The position numbers and the translations under genes were made by a program. Below are positions 6,990 to 15,522 of a stretch of DNA of 52,049 nucleotides, in pieces. Positions within the stretch are counted from its first letter, which is position 1. Each line of letters opens with the position of its first letter. Where the stretch lies: assembly GCA_041652155.1 (NCBI GenBank), contig JBAZHV010000007.1:1-52049 (forward strand). Reading direction: 5' to 3'. The notes beneath the pieces were generated by a model, which saw only the letters and a program-made list of their open reading frames with translations, was not told the origin of the DNA and searched no databases. This DNA comes from CAIMDX01 sp041652155. GTDB lineage: Bacteria > Patescibacteriota > Minisyncoccia > Minisyncoccales > JAQTVQ01.

Positions 6990-7715
6990 TCAGTTTAGTT
7001 TACAAATGCTTTTTAATGTTTTGATCTTCTCAAAAAACGGGAGAAGAAGAAAAGATACTCCCAGCAAGGCAACGAATAGCAACAAGAATTGAGAATAGCT
7101 TTGCATCCCTATTATAAGAAAATTATATGATCCGTGCAATAAAGTCGCCAAAAATAATCCCGTCCAAAAATATCTTTTTCTTTTTTTGAAATGATAAAAG
7201 GACAGGGCGATGAAACAGCCGAACAGAGCAGAGGACAGGGCGTGCAGAAAAGTGGCGCCCAGGAATCTTATCAGGGCCAGAGCCAAAGGTATCTCCGGTT
7301 TCGTCCAGTCAGCGGCGCTCAAAAACAAACTGTTTTCCACCGCCGCAAACCCTAATGCCGATACCATCATATAGATCGGAGCGTCCATCGGTTCGTCGAA
7401 CTCTTGGTGGCGGAAAGCGAATAATTTTACTGACAGATATTTGAATATTTCTTCTATAAGGGCGACAGCTATAAATATCTTCAAGAGAAAGATCGATGCT
7501 ATGCAGATAGGCCATTCCTCGGATCCGAGATCAACAATAGCCAATATGCCGGTCTCCGTGAAGAAGGCTGGAACGGCAAAAAGCATTCCAATAAGGAAAG
7601 TGGCTAGTATCCTTATGTTCGGCTCGGGATTTTTGTCGTTTTTTAAAAAAAATAACAGCCAAACATAGCTTGGCAATATCGCGAGCAAGGCGGGAACAAA
7701 TAATTCAAGAATCAT
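6990..7715 (-). CDS. PrsW-family intramembrane glutamic protease (M82 type)
   Basis: Protein of 241 residues with about eight hydrophobic segments. It carries the family motifs in order: EEIFK (E88, E89, K92), GFAAVEN with E127, FLHALSSALFG with H158 and HGSYNF with H194. These are the proposed active-site and metal or proton-handling residues of PrsW/CPBP-like membrane proteases. In Bacillus, PrsW cleaves an anti-sigma factor; no anti-sigma gene is nearby, so the substrate is unknown. Its start overlaps the end of tsaD by 4 bases (ATGA), so the two are translationally coupled. Confidence 0.88.
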   Translation of the reverse strand: MILELFVPALLAILPSYVWLLFFLKNDKNPEPNIRILATFLIGMLFAVPAFFTETGILAIVDLGSEEWPICIASIFLLKIFIAVALIEEIFKYLSVKLFAFRHQEFDEPMDAPIYMMVSALGFAAVENSLFLSAADWTKPEIPLALALIRFLGATFLHALSSALFGCFIALSFYHFKKRKRYFWTGLFLATLLHGSYNFLIIGMQSYSQFLLLFVALLGVSFLLLPFFEKIKTLKSICKLN

Positions 7716-8950
7716 TTTATCCTTAGGTTAGCATTAGCTTGGATTTCCTTCCAGCCCGTTTGCTTGTCCAAGTTGAAAAAAGCGGACATAGAGATCATCG
7801 AGGCGTTATCAGTGGAGAAGATTTTGTCGGGAGCGAGAAAGCGCGGCTGGGTATACAGCTTCGCGATCTCCGATTGGAAACGTTCTTTCAATCTTTGATT
7901 GGCGGTAACGCCCCCGCCGGCGATTATGGATTTTGCTTGAAAATTCCGGGCGGCTTTAAGCGTTTTATAAACCAATATGTCTATCACGGCTTCCTGTATC
8001 TCGAATGCCATCGCCCGTATATAATTTTTGGATCTTTGGATATCCGCCGGTTGTTTTTTAAAGCTGTAAAGAGCGGCGGTTTTCAGCCCCGAGAAGCTGA
8101 AGTCGTAATCTTTGGTAAACATCATGGGCCGCGGCAGTTTGATCTTCAATTCATCTTTTTGATGTTTCAGTTCTTCGGCCAATTTGGCTATGGCCGGCCC
8201 TCCCGGGTAGTCGAGCCCTAATATTCTGGCTGTTTTGTCCAAGCACTCGCCGGCGGCATCATCGCGGCTCTCCCCGAGGGTCTTATAGCTTCCGATGCCC
8301 TCCATCAAGATCAATTGGGTATGCCCTCCCGAAACGACAAGGCATACGGCCGGAAACAGTTCGTCATCATTGTTCTTGTCCTTTTGATCTATGAAATTGG
8401 CGAGGATATGGCCTTCGATATGGTTGACCGGGACGATGGGGATATTCCACCACATCGCCATGGCCCGGGTGAAATTTATGCCTTGCCAAAGAGAAGGTTC
8501 CAGCCCCGGCCCGATCGTTAAAGCTAAAAGGTCTATCTGCGGTCTCGCGGAATTTTTAAGGAATTTAAGGGCGGTTTTAAAAAAATCGTCTTCTCTGCCG
8601 AACAGTATTTTTAGATTTTCTATTTTTTTATTTAGGGTTTCTTTATCTTCTTTTTGTTTTTTTGTTTTGATTTTGCTTTTTTTGATCGCTTGAGAGATGA
8701 CCGCCGGAAGATTTTTTTGATGCTCCCTCTTTGCCAGGCTGGGGAAGACCCCGCCGTATTTTTTATGCAGTTTGACTTGGGAAGAAATAACGTTGCTGAG
8801 AATTTTGAAATTCAGTTTGGCAAGGTCAGAGGCCGACCTTATATCCTCGGGACATTGGACAGGGGTTGCTCTGGCCAAAGAAGCGCAAGTATCATCGCAG
8901 GAGGTTTCTACCCCCAGGATTGTTATGTGATTTTGGGCGTTGTCGGTCAT
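7712..8950 (-). CDS. tsaD: tRNA N6-adenosine threonylcarbamoyltransferase TsaD
   Basis: Protein of 412 residues of the Kae1/YgjD family. It transfers threonylcarbamoyl to A37 of tRNAs reading ANN codons, working with TsaB and TsaE. Visible motifs are GVETSCDDT (13-21), the metal-binding NHIEGH (H177, H181), VSGGHTQL at about 206-213, GESRDDAAGECLDK near 226-239 and GGGVTANQRL near the C-terminus. It is longer than the usual roughly 340 residues because of a lysine-rich insertion at about 92-138 just before the TIGPGL block. Start: ATG at 8950, upstream of a recognisable N-terminal strand. PrsW follows with a 4-base overlap. Confidence 0.96.
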   Translation of the reverse strand: MTDNAQNHITILGVETSCDDTCASLARATPVQCPEDIRSASDLAKLNFKILSNVISSQVKLHKKYGGVFPSLAKREHQKNLPAVISQAIKKSKIKTKKQKEDKETLNKKIENLKILFGREDDFFKTALKFLKNSARPQIDLLALTIGPGLEPSLWQGINFTRAMAMWWNIPIVPVNHIEGHILANFIDQKDKNNDDELFPAVCLVVSGGHTQLILMEGIGSYKTLGESRDDAAGECLDKTARILGLDYPGGPAIAKLAEELKHQKDELKIKLPRPMMFTKDYDFSFSGLKTAALYSFKKQPADIQRSKNYIRAMAFEIQEAVIDILVYKTLKAARNFQAKSIIAGGGVTANQRLKERFQSEIAKLYTQPRFLAPDKIFSTDNASMISMSAFFNLDKQTGWKEIQANANLRIK

Positions 8951-8973
8951 ATTATGTAATTCTTTCAGAAAAA

Positions 8974-9002
8974 TTGATTTTTTTCAATCTTTAGGCTAAT
9001 AT
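8974..9002 (+). promoter_or_regulatory. Likely promoter of tRNA-Glu
   Basis: TTGATT (8974-8979), a 17-base spacer and TAATAT (8997-9002). It would start transcription about 38 bases before tRNA-Glu. The -10 match is moderate; TATAAA at 9000-9005 is an alternative. Confidence 0.55.
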
Positions 9003-9046
9003 AAAAAGGCTTTTTGGCGAAAGTAAGCCTTTGCCAAATTTTAAAG

Positions 9047-9121
9047 GGCCCCATCGTCTAGTGGTTAGGACGCGTGGTTTTCATCCACGTAACACCGGTT
9101 CGACTCCGGTTGGGGCCGCCA
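9047..9121 (+). tRNA. tRNA-Glu(UUC), with encoded CCA
   Basis: Acceptor GGCCCCA (9047-9053) pairs with TGGGGCC (9111-9117), discriminator G9118, and CCA is encoded at 9119-9121. The anticodon loop is TTTTCAT with TTC at 9080-9082, and the T loop is CGGTTCGACTCCG. Confidence 0.95.
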
Positions 9122-9170
9122 TTCTTCGCGCCAGCGAAGAATGCCCTTCGTAGCCTTGGCGAAGAAGGGC
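9121..9170. repeat. Two tandem hairpins directly after tRNA-Glu
   Basis: ATTCTTCGC (9121-9129, starting at the last A of CCA) pairs perfectly with GCGAAGAAT (9134-9142). Next, GCCCTTCG (9143-9150) pairs with CGAAGAAGGGC (9160-9170) with a bulge. There is no T-tract, so they look like a processing or repeat structure rather than a terminator. The remaining 9171-9328 has only small hairpins and no gene I can identify. Confidence 0.6.
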
Positions 9171-9328
9171 TGTAGTTAAGCCATGTTTGTACTGTTCAAA
9201 ACGGCTGGCGCTACGAATGGCACGGCCGTCCGTTGAGGACAGATCCAATGATCGAGAGAGCCGCCGAGGGCTGATATGCCGCCGTTAGATCCTGCCCCGC
9301 CGAAATTGGGGTTTTATTTTAAACTACA

Positions 9329-10900
9329 ATGTCCGACGAAAAATATTATCTTAAAATCGGTACGGCCAACGATTTGGAAGACAGGAATGAAAGGATTCTT
9401 TATCGCCTCTTTGAGATGCTGCCGGGTTTTTTAAGTCTTTCCGTTTTAGCCGCCGCGATATTTCTTTCCTGGAAACTGCCTTTGGCGGTTGCTTTTTTTA
9501 TCATAGCTTACGATATTTATTGGTTCATTCGAAGCATTTATTTTTCCACGCATTTAAGTTTCGGCTACAGGAGGATGAGAGCCTACGAAGAAACCGATTG
9601 GCTGAGGGAACTAAAGGAAAATAATTTTACCAAAGGCGAGGAGATGAAGGAGTCGTCCTGGGAAGATATTTATCATTTGATTATAATGCCGATGTACAAA
9701 GAACCTTTGGAGGTCGTTCGCCCGGCATTCTTAGCTTTAAAAAAATCTGATTATCCTAAAAATAAAATTATTGTCGTTTTGTCCTGCGAAGAGAGCGCCC
9801 GGAAAGTTTCCGCGGAGACGGTCAGAAAAATAGAGGAAGAGTTTAAAAATTGTTTTTTAAAATTTGTAGTGACGTGGCACCCTCAGGGCCTGCCGGGAGA
9901 AATGTCCGGACACGGCTCGAACGATGCTTGGGCCTGCCATGCGGCGCAGAAGGAGGCCATAGACTCCCTTGGTCTTGCTTACGAAAAAGTGGTCGTATCT
10001 TCTTTTGATGTGGACACTTGCGTTTATCCAAGATATTTCAGCTGTCTGGCCTATCATTATCTGACCGTTGAAAAACCCACGCGTACCAGTTTTCAGCCGA
10101 TACCTCTTTACATCAACAATATTTGGCAAGCGCCGATAGTTTCCAGAGTTTTTGCCTTTTCCTCGACTTTTTGGCATACGATGAGCCAGGAGCGTCCGGA
10201 AAAATTGATCACTTTTTCTTCTCACTCGATGAGTTTCAAATCTTTGGCCGAAGTAGGGTTTAAACAAGTTAATGTCGTTTCTGACGACTCGCGCATTTTT
10301 TGGCAGTGCTTCCTGCAGTTCGACGGAGATTATCGCACGGTACCTCTTTATTATCCGGTTTCGATGGATGCCAATGCCGCTGGAAGTTTTTGGCAGACAA
10401 TGAAAAATATTTACAGGCAGCAGGAGCGCTGGGCTTACGGCGCCTGCGAGATCCCTTATTTTTTGTTCGGGTTTATAAAAAATAAAAAAATACCTTTGGC
10501 CAAGAAGCTTAATCTGTCTTGGGAACTGATCGAAGGACACGTTTCTTGGGCGACTTCCGCCATTCTTATCTTTTTACTCGGCTGGCTGCCCATTCATCTT
10601 GGCGGAAATGAGTTCAGACATACTATGTTCTCTTACAGCTTGCCGGTAGTTACCAGTTGGATATTAACCTTCTCGATGATGGGCCTTTGGGTGTCGGTAT
10701 ATTTCAGCATGATAATGCTGCCTCCCAGACCGATCGATCTGGGGAAAAACAAGTATTTGATCCTTGCTCTTGAATGGTTTTTGCTTCCTTTCGTTATGAT
10801 CTTTTTCACTTCTTTACCGGCCCTGAACGCGCAGATACGCCTGATGCTCGGTAAATACATGGGCTTTTGGGTGACGCCCAAATCGCGCAAACCTTCTTAG
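9329..10900 (+). CDS. Membrane-anchored family 2 glycosyltransferase
   Basis: Protein of 523 residues. Two N-terminal membrane helices (about 32-70), a GT-A domain with the metal-binding DVD at 227-229, an acidic SDDS block near 317-320 and the processive-type QQERW at 363-367, then four or so C-terminal helices. This is the layout of synthases such as cellulose or hyaluronan synthase and related CPR transferases, which polymerise a nucleotide sugar and pass it across the membrane. The product is unknown. It is a single gene between tRNA-Glu and a bidirectional terminator, away from the main polysaccharide locus. Confidence 0.85.
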   Translation: MSDEKYYLKIGTANDLEDRNERILYRLFEMLPGFLSLSVLAAAIFLSWKLPLAVAFFIIAYDIYWFIRSIYFSTHLSFGYRRMRAYEETDWLRELKENNFTKGEEMKESSWEDIYHLIIMPMYKEPLEVVRPAFLALKKSDYPKNKIIVVLSCEESARKVSAETVRKIEEEFKNCFLKFVVTWHPQGLPGEMSGHGSNDAWACHAAQKEAIDSLGLAYEKVVVSSFDVDTCVYPRYFSCLAYHYLTVEKPTRTSFQPIPLYINNIWQAPIVSRVFAFSSTFWHTMSQERPEKLITFSSHSMSFKSLAEVGFKQVNVVSDDSRIFWQCFLQFDGDYRTVPLYYPVSMDANAAGSFWQTMKNIYRQQERWAYGACEIPYFLFGFIKNKKIPLAKKLNLSWELIEGHVSWATSAILIFLLGWLPIHLGGNEFRHTMFSYSLPVVTSWILTFSMMGLWVSVYFSMIMLPPRPIDLGKNKYLILALEWFLLPFVMIFFTSLPALNAQIRLMLGKYMGFWVTPKSRKPS

Positions 10901-11031
10901 CTTGTAGGAATTAGGTTGTAGCTTGTAGAACTTTCCAAAAAATAAATAAAACCCGCGGGCAATGCCCGCGGGTTTTACCTTTCTTGCCGAAGGCAAGACT
11001 CCTACAAGCTACCAGCTACAACCTACAAGCT
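10899..11031. repeat. Inverted repeats flanking a terminator
   Basis: The 30-base stretch 10899-10928 (AGCTTGTAGG ... AGCTTGTAG) is nearly the reverse complement of 11002-11031 (CTACAAGCT ... CCTACAAGCT). Between them lie the terminator at 10948 and a small CTTGCC/GGCAAG stem at 10983-10997. The left arm begins inside the stop codon of the glycosyltransferase gene. Confidence 0.7.
10948..10976. terminator. Bidirectional terminator
   Basis: AAAACCCGCGGGC and GCCCGCGGGTTTT form a perfect 13-pair stem with an AAT loop. It separates the converging glycosyltransferase and recG genes. Confidence 0.92.
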
Positions 11032-11035
11032 CGGT

Positions 11036-13219
11036 TTATTCCAAATGTACTCTTGCTCCGAACCCTTCCAATCTTCTTTTTATAAGAGGATTTTTTTCTA
11101 GCCGAGGGTCTTTCTTTAACATTCCATCGGCGGCTTCTTTTGCTTTTTTGATCAGCTCGTCGTCTTTCAGGGCGGCCATCGCGTAGTCGGGCAGACCCCA
11201 TTGTTTTACTCCGAAGAAATCTCCGGGGCCGCGGATTTTCAGGTCCATCTCCGCCAGTTTGAATCCATTGTCATATTTGGTCAGGGCTTTGAGGCGCTGG
11301 TTGTTCTTTCCCGAGCCGGATCCGGTAAAGAGGAAGCAATAAGATTGCATATCGCCCCTGCCTACGCGTCCGCGGAATTGGTGCAGTTGGGCCAATCCGA
11401 ACCGGTCCGCCCCTTCGATAACTATCACGGTTGCGCTTGGGATATCGATGCCCACTTCGACCACCGAGGTCGCGACCAGAATATCAAATTTCTTTTTTTT
11501 GAAATCTTTCATTGTTTGGTCTTTTTCTTTGGGCGTCATTTTGCCATGGAGCATCCGTATCTCAAGGTCGGGAAAAATATCTTTGGAAAGTTTTTCGTGC
11601 TCTTCTTTCACTGTTTTCAGTTCCGCCTGTTCGAACCATTTCCAAAATTTCTCAGACGACGCATCGGGGTCTTCTTCTTTCGGTTCGATGCGCGGGCAGA
11701 TCACAAAAGCTTGGTTGCCGGCTTGGACCTCTTTTTTTATGAATTCATAAATTTTTTTGCGGTCCGACGGTTCGATTATTTCCGTTATTATTTTTTTTCT
11801 GCCTATCGGCATTTGGTCGATAATGGAAATATCCAAGTCTCCCCAAACGCTCAGGGCCAAACTGCGGGGGATAGGGGTCGCGGTCATAGACAGGAAGTGC
11901 GGGATCATCTGGCCGGGCTGGGATCCTCCGGCCAGGCGCGCGCGCTGGTTGACGCCGAAGCGATGCTGTTCGTCTATTATCACCATGCCGAGATTTTTGA
12001 ATTTAACCTTGTTCTCCGCGGTCTCTTTTTTCTTTGCCGGAACGATCAAGGCTTGCGTGCCTATCAGAATATCGATATCTCCGTTGAGAGTCATTTTTAA
12101 AAGTTTCTGCCTCGAGACCTCGATCGTATCGGACTTTAATTTTTTGGAATAAAATTTATCGACCTTGCCGGTCAGTATCCCTATGTTCAAATTAAAATCT
12201 TTGAAGAAGTTGAAAATAGTTTGAAAATGCTGCTTGGCCAATATTTCCGTTGGCGCCATCAAGACTACCTGGCCTTTGGCCTTGATGATGTTGAGAGAGG
12301 CCAGGGCCGCGACCACGGTTTTGCCGGAACCGACATCTCCTTGCAAGAGCCGGTTCATAGGGAAAGGCCTTTCCAGGTCTTTTAATATCTGCCAAGCCGA
12401 TTTTTTTTGGGCTTCGGTCAGATGGTAGGGGAGTTTGTCCAGGAATTTTTTTATCAGGGTTACGTTAACCGGAAATGACGGCGCTTTTGTTTCGGCCAGC
12501 TTGATCCTTTTTTGCGAATTGAAGAGGGAGATGAAAAATAGTTCTTCGAACAAGAATCTGTTTTTTGCCGCGTTCACCGCTTCCAAAGAATCGGGGAAAT
12601 GGATCTGCCATAAGCTTTCTTCCAATCCCAGCAGATCGTATTTATCTAAAATATTTTCCGGCAGGGTTTCGGGTATCCTGCCTTTAAAATCCATCAGCAG
12701 AGGTTTTAAAATATATCTTAACCAGCGGGAGGTCAGCCCTTGAGTGCCGGAGTATATGGGAACTATCCTTCCCAAGTGGGTGGTATCGGAAAAGTCATCG
12801 TTTGTCCCTATTTTTTCGTAAGTGGGGGAGCTTAAATAAGCACCGCTTTTACCCAGAGCGATCTTTCCCGCCAGCAGCACCCGGTCGCCTTTTTTCAGAG
12901 CCGCGGCAAGATACGGCTGGTTGAACCAGACGATCTGGAGAGACCCGGTATCATCTTTGATAACGGCTTTGATTATGGATAATCTTCTTTTCCAGGTTTT
13001 TTCCTGCTCGATCTCCGATATTTCAGCCTGAATACAGGCCTCTTCGTTTATCTTGATATCTTTGATCTTTTTGATCCTGGACAGGTCCTCGTAGCGTTCG
13101 GGGAAATAGAACAAAAGATCGCCAAGGGTTTTGATGCCCAGTTTTTTCAGCCGCTGCTGATAGATCGGCCCGATATGGGGAAGATCCTTAACGGGAGTCG
13201 AAAAATTCATTGCCTTCAC
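11036..13219 (-). CDS. recG: ATP-dependent DNA helicase RecG
   Basis: Protein of 727 residues, close to the usual length. An N-terminal wedge/OB domain for branched DNA (about 1-240) is followed by two helicase lobes with Walker A GDVGSGKT (294-301), DEQH box (416-419), SMTATPIPRS, and the QFRGRVGRG motif VI region. RecG remodels stalled forks and Holliday junctions. An alternative ATG three codons later (MNFS) is equally likely as start. It converges with the upstream glycosyltransferase gene. Nothing is missing among the helicase motifs. Confidence 0.97.
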   Translation of the reverse strand: MKAMNFSTPVKDLPHIGPIYQQRLKKLGIKTLGDLLFYFPERYEDLSRIKKIKDIKINEEACIQAEISEIEQEKTWKRRLSIIKAVIKDDTGSLQIVWFNQPYLAAALKKGDRVLLAGKIALGKSGAYLSSPTYEKIGTNDDFSDTTHLGRIVPIYSGTQGLTSRWLRYILKPLLMDFKGRIPETLPENILDKYDLLGLEESLWQIHFPDSLEAVNAAKNRFLFEELFFISLFNSQKRIKLAETKAPSFPVNVTLIKKFLDKLPYHLTEAQKKSAWQILKDLERPFPMNRLLQGDVGSGKTVVAALASLNIIKAKGQVVLMAPTEILAKQHFQTIFNFFKDFNLNIGILTGKVDKFYSKKLKSDTIEVSRQKLLKMTLNGDIDILIGTQALIVPAKKKETAENKVKFKNLGMVIIDEQHRFGVNQRARLAGGSQPGQMIPHFLSMTATPIPRSLALSVWGDLDISIIDQMPIGRKKIITEIIEPSDRKKIYEFIKKEVQAGNQAFVICPRIEPKEEDPDASSEKFWKWFEQAELKTVKEEHEKLSKDIFPDLEIRMLHGKMTPKEKDQTMKDFKKKKFDILVATSVVEVGIDIPSATVIVIEGADRFGLAQLHQFRGRVGRGDMQSYCFLFTGSGSGKNNQRLKALTKYDNGFKLAEMDLKIRGPGDFFGVKQWGLPDYAMAALKDDELIKKAKEAADGMLKKDPRLEKNPLIKRRLEGFGARVHLE

Positions 13220-13288
13220 TTTAGCAAAAATCGGCCTGGCGGGCCAAATTCGCCCGAATAAAAACTCGCCCGCGGGCGAGTCAGACCT

Positions 13289-13705
13289 CTAAAGGTCTTT
13301 CGTGGCATTTTTCCAGCTATACTGCCGTCGCTTTCTTTCATAACCGATGAACGGCGCAACCATCCATTTTTCGATGGAGTTTAAGGGTTTTAACCCGTCT
13401 TTTTTCGATATTTCTTTGTCTATAAGAGACGGGGCATCGCCAGTAATATATATGGCGGTATGCTCCACCCTTGCGCAAAATTTATCCAGCTGGCCGCTCT
13501 TTTTCAGATAGAACATGAACCATGCTCTTATCTCGTGGCATAATTTTTCGTATGCCTTGTCGGCCGCCTTCAGCAAAAAAAGTAATCCAGCAAGAAACAA
13601 TATCGATCCCGTGATGAGCACGGCTTTCGCTCTTAGCAGGAGAATAATTATATATTCTCTCAGAAAACTCAACAGCAAACATAGAAAATTTTTTTCTTTT
13701 TCCAT
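13289..13705 (-). CDS. Hypothetical membrane protein
   Basis: Protein of 138 residues that I do not recognise. A hydrophobic stretch covers about residues 8-46 and would form one long or two short membrane helices; the remaining 90 residues are basic and look soluble, ending in a Lys/Arg-rich tail (YERKRRQYSW). Upstream of recG in the same direction with a 69-base gap that holds the palindrome ACTCGCCCGCGGGCGAGT (13264-13281). Codon use fits the neighbourhood and the rival frames are unconvincing, so it is probably a real gene of unknown role. Confidence 0.6.
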   Translation of the reverse strand: MEKEKNFLCLLLSFLREYIIILLLRAKAVLITGSILFLAGLLFLLKAADKAYEKLCHEIRAWFMFYLKKSGQLDKFCARVEHTAIYITGDAPSLIDKEISKKDGLKPLNSIEKWMVAPFIGYERKRRQYSWKNATKDL

Positions 13706-13840
13706 TTTTTTGTTTTTAATGTTCTGCTCCTTCCCTGACGAGGGGATAGGGTTTGCTAATATCTTCTAAAATATATTTTTCTTTTTGTCAATTTTTATTA
13801 ACAAAAAAACCGCCTAGAGCGAGTTGATCTTTTTAGTGAA

Positions 13841-13975
13841 GAATGATCAGTTTGGCCGATCTCCGCAGTCCGCCAACTGGCGGAGGCGGCCATGGTGTCC
13901 CGCGGGACGAGCCAGCCCAGGACAAAAGCCAAAATCCTCGGAGGGGATTTTGGCGGTCGGCCAAATTGATCATTC
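13841..13975. repeat. 135-base structured element with 19-base inverted ends
   Basis: GAATGATCAGTTTGGCCGA (13841-13859) and TCGGCCAAATTGATCATTC (13957-13975) pair at 18 of 19 positions. Inside are further palindromes: CGCCAACTGGCG, GTCCCGCGGGAC and CCAAAATCC...GGATTTTGG. There is no reading frame of note. It ends 7 bases before the 3' end of tRNA-Arg. It resembles a miniature inverted-repeat element or a large folded RNA. Confidence 0.65.
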
Positions 13976-13982
13976 GAAACGT

Positions 13983-14057
13983 TGGTGCCCCCGAGAGGAA
14001 TCGGACCCCTATCACAAGCTCCGCAAGCTCGTATTCTATCCATTAAACTACGGGGGC
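13983..14057 (-). tRNA. tRNA-Arg(GCG), with encoded CCA
   Basis: On the minus strand the acceptor GCCCCCG pairs with CGGGGGC, followed by discriminator A and an encoded CCA (13983-13985 on plus). The anticodon stem CGAGC/GCTTG encloses TTGCGGA, giving GCG (plus positions 14022-14024), which reads CGC and CGU. The T loop reads TCCGATT, so position 55 is C instead of the near-universal T. The D and acceptor stems are intact. Confidence 0.88.
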
Positions 14058-14067
14058 GTGCGGGTTT

Positions 14068-14096
14068 ATTTAACCATAAAATTTTTTAATTTTCAA
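14068..14096 (-). promoter_or_regulatory. Likely promoter of tRNA-Arg
   Basis: Minus-strand TTGAAA (plus 14091-14096), a 17-base spacer and TTAAAT (plus 14068-14073), 10 bases before the tRNA 5' end at 14057. The -10 is weak but the spacing is ideal. Confidence 0.6.
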
Positions 14097-14192
14097 TAGA
14101 CCAAAGGTTTGATTTTCCCAAGGTTTAAGGCTAAACTGGACTTGTCTTTCGCGCTTGATATTGATCGTAATTTCGAAGAAGAGCGGAATAAA

Positions 14193-15509
14193 ATGACTAA
14201 AACCAAGATAACAATTACTCTGTTGGGCGACCTGGCCATTTTTTACGGGTCGCTCGCTCTGTCCCTTTTGGTCCGCTATGGCTGGGATGATTTTAATTCT
14301 GCCTTTTCGCAGCATTTTTATCCTTTCTCTCTGATCCTCGCCGTTTGGGCGGTGATCTTTTATTTGTTCGACCTCTGCCAGATGAAGACTTTAAAAGACC
14401 GGCAGTTCTTGGCCAGATATTTTTTTTCAGCTATCACCGCCTGCACCTTGATATCCATATTTTTGTTCTATATTCTGTCCGATGTTCTGAAGATCTCCCC
14501 GAAGACGAACCTGTTTCTTTTTGTTTCCGTTTTCGCTCTGGCCGATTATAATTGGCGGCTGTTTTTGATCAGGCGCTTTAAGGGCTGGCAGGCGAATCTT
14601 TTATTCCTCGGAGATTCTCCGGCTATCAGCGAATCAGCCTCTTTTTTAAAGACCAATCAGCAACTGGGATATAAGTCGAAGATCTGGAAAAAAGAGATAG
14701 GAGCGGAAGGTTTTGGATATTTCCTTGATTTTTTGAAGGATAATAAGATAGAGAAGATAGTTGTTTCTTCGGCATCGGATAAAAAGCTCGTAAACATCGC
14801 CTATAAGCTCCTGCCTTTGGGAATAGAATCAGTTTTTTTAAGGGATTTTTATGAAGAGATCTTCAAAAAGATCTCTTTTGAAGAAGTGGATGAGGCCTGG
14901 TTCGTCAAGGAGATCAAGGCCAGCCATAAATTTTACGATGCGTGCAAAAGGGCAGCCGACCTGGTTTTGGCGCCGATACTTCTCATTGTTTTTTCTCCGA
15001 TAATATTGGCAAGCGCCCTGTTGGTAAAGGCATCTTCTTCCGGACCGGCGATATACAAACAGGAAAGGATTGGTAAGGGCGGCAAGCCTTTTGTACTTTA
15101 TAAATTGAGGACAATGGCGAGCGTACAAGGCGGCAAAGACTGGGCCCTCTGGACCAAAGAGAACGACGATCGCGTGACCAGGGTCGGAAAGATCCTTAGG
15201 CACAGTCATTTAGACGAGCTTCCCCAGCTTTTCAACATTGCCAAAGGGGACATTTCTTTCGTGGGGCCCCGAGCGGAAAGAACAGAGTTGGCCGAGATGT
15301 ACGGACGGATGCCTTATTACGATATCCGCCATATCGTCAAACCAGGGTTGACCGGTTGGGCGCAGATCAGCTACAAACCGAGCGCTTCTTTGTCGGAGGG
15401 CGGTGAAAAATTAAAGTACGATATATACTATATTAAAAACAGGTCCCTGATCTTGGACTTGTCCATCATTATCAGAACAATTCGGATGTTCTTCGTTTCT
15501 CCGAAATAA
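14193..15509 (+). CDS. Polyprenyl-phosphate sugar phosphotransferase (WcaJ/WbaP type)
   Basis: Protein of 438 residues. Four or five N-terminal membrane helices, a central Rossmann-like region, then the catalytic sugar-transferase domain with KRAADLVLAPILL, KLRTM, the catalytic pair in HLDELPQL (D341, E342), SFVGPRAER and PGLTGWAQI. It puts the first sugar phosphate on undecaprenyl phosphate to start a surface polysaccharide. I chose ATG 14193 because it has a GAAGAAGAG stretch upstream and aligns with the start of the paralogue at 25940; a TTG start at 14109 is less likely. First gene of the plus-strand polysaccharide run. Confidence 0.92.
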   Translation: MTKTKITITLLGDLAIFYGSLALSLLVRYGWDDFNSAFSQHFYPFSLILAVWAVIFYLFDLCQMKTLKDRQFLARYFFSAITACTLISIFLFYILSDVLKISPKTNLFLFVSVFALADYNWRLFLIRRFKGWQANLLFLGDSPAISESASFLKTNQQLGYKSKIWKKEIGAEGFGYFLDFLKDNKIEKIVVSSASDKKLVNIAYKLLPLGIESVFLRDFYEEIFKKISFEEVDEAWFVKEIKASHKFYDACKRAADLVLAPILLIVFSPIILASALLVKASSSGPAIYKQERIGKGGKPFVLYKLRTMASVQGGKDWALWTKENDDRVTRVGKILRHSHLDELPQLFNIAKGDISFVGPRAERTELAEMYGRMPYYDIRHIVKPGLTGWAQISYKPSASLSEGGEKLKYDIYYIKNRSLILDLSIIIRTIRMFFVSPK

Positions 15510-15522
15510 TTTTTTATAAATT

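Noticed and set aside
9171..9328. Known small RNA (6S, RNase P or tmRNA) after tRNA-Glu
   Set aside because: I could not find the conserved cores of any of these; only small hairpins are seen.
13983..14057. tRNA-Arg as a decayed pseudogene because of the odd T loop
   Set aside because: All stems are intact, CCA is encoded and a spaced promoter precedes it; one odd base is not enough.
14109..14192. TTG start that lengthens the first sugar transferase
   Set aside because: The paralogue starts at the residue matching ATG 14193, and a purine-rich site is just before it.
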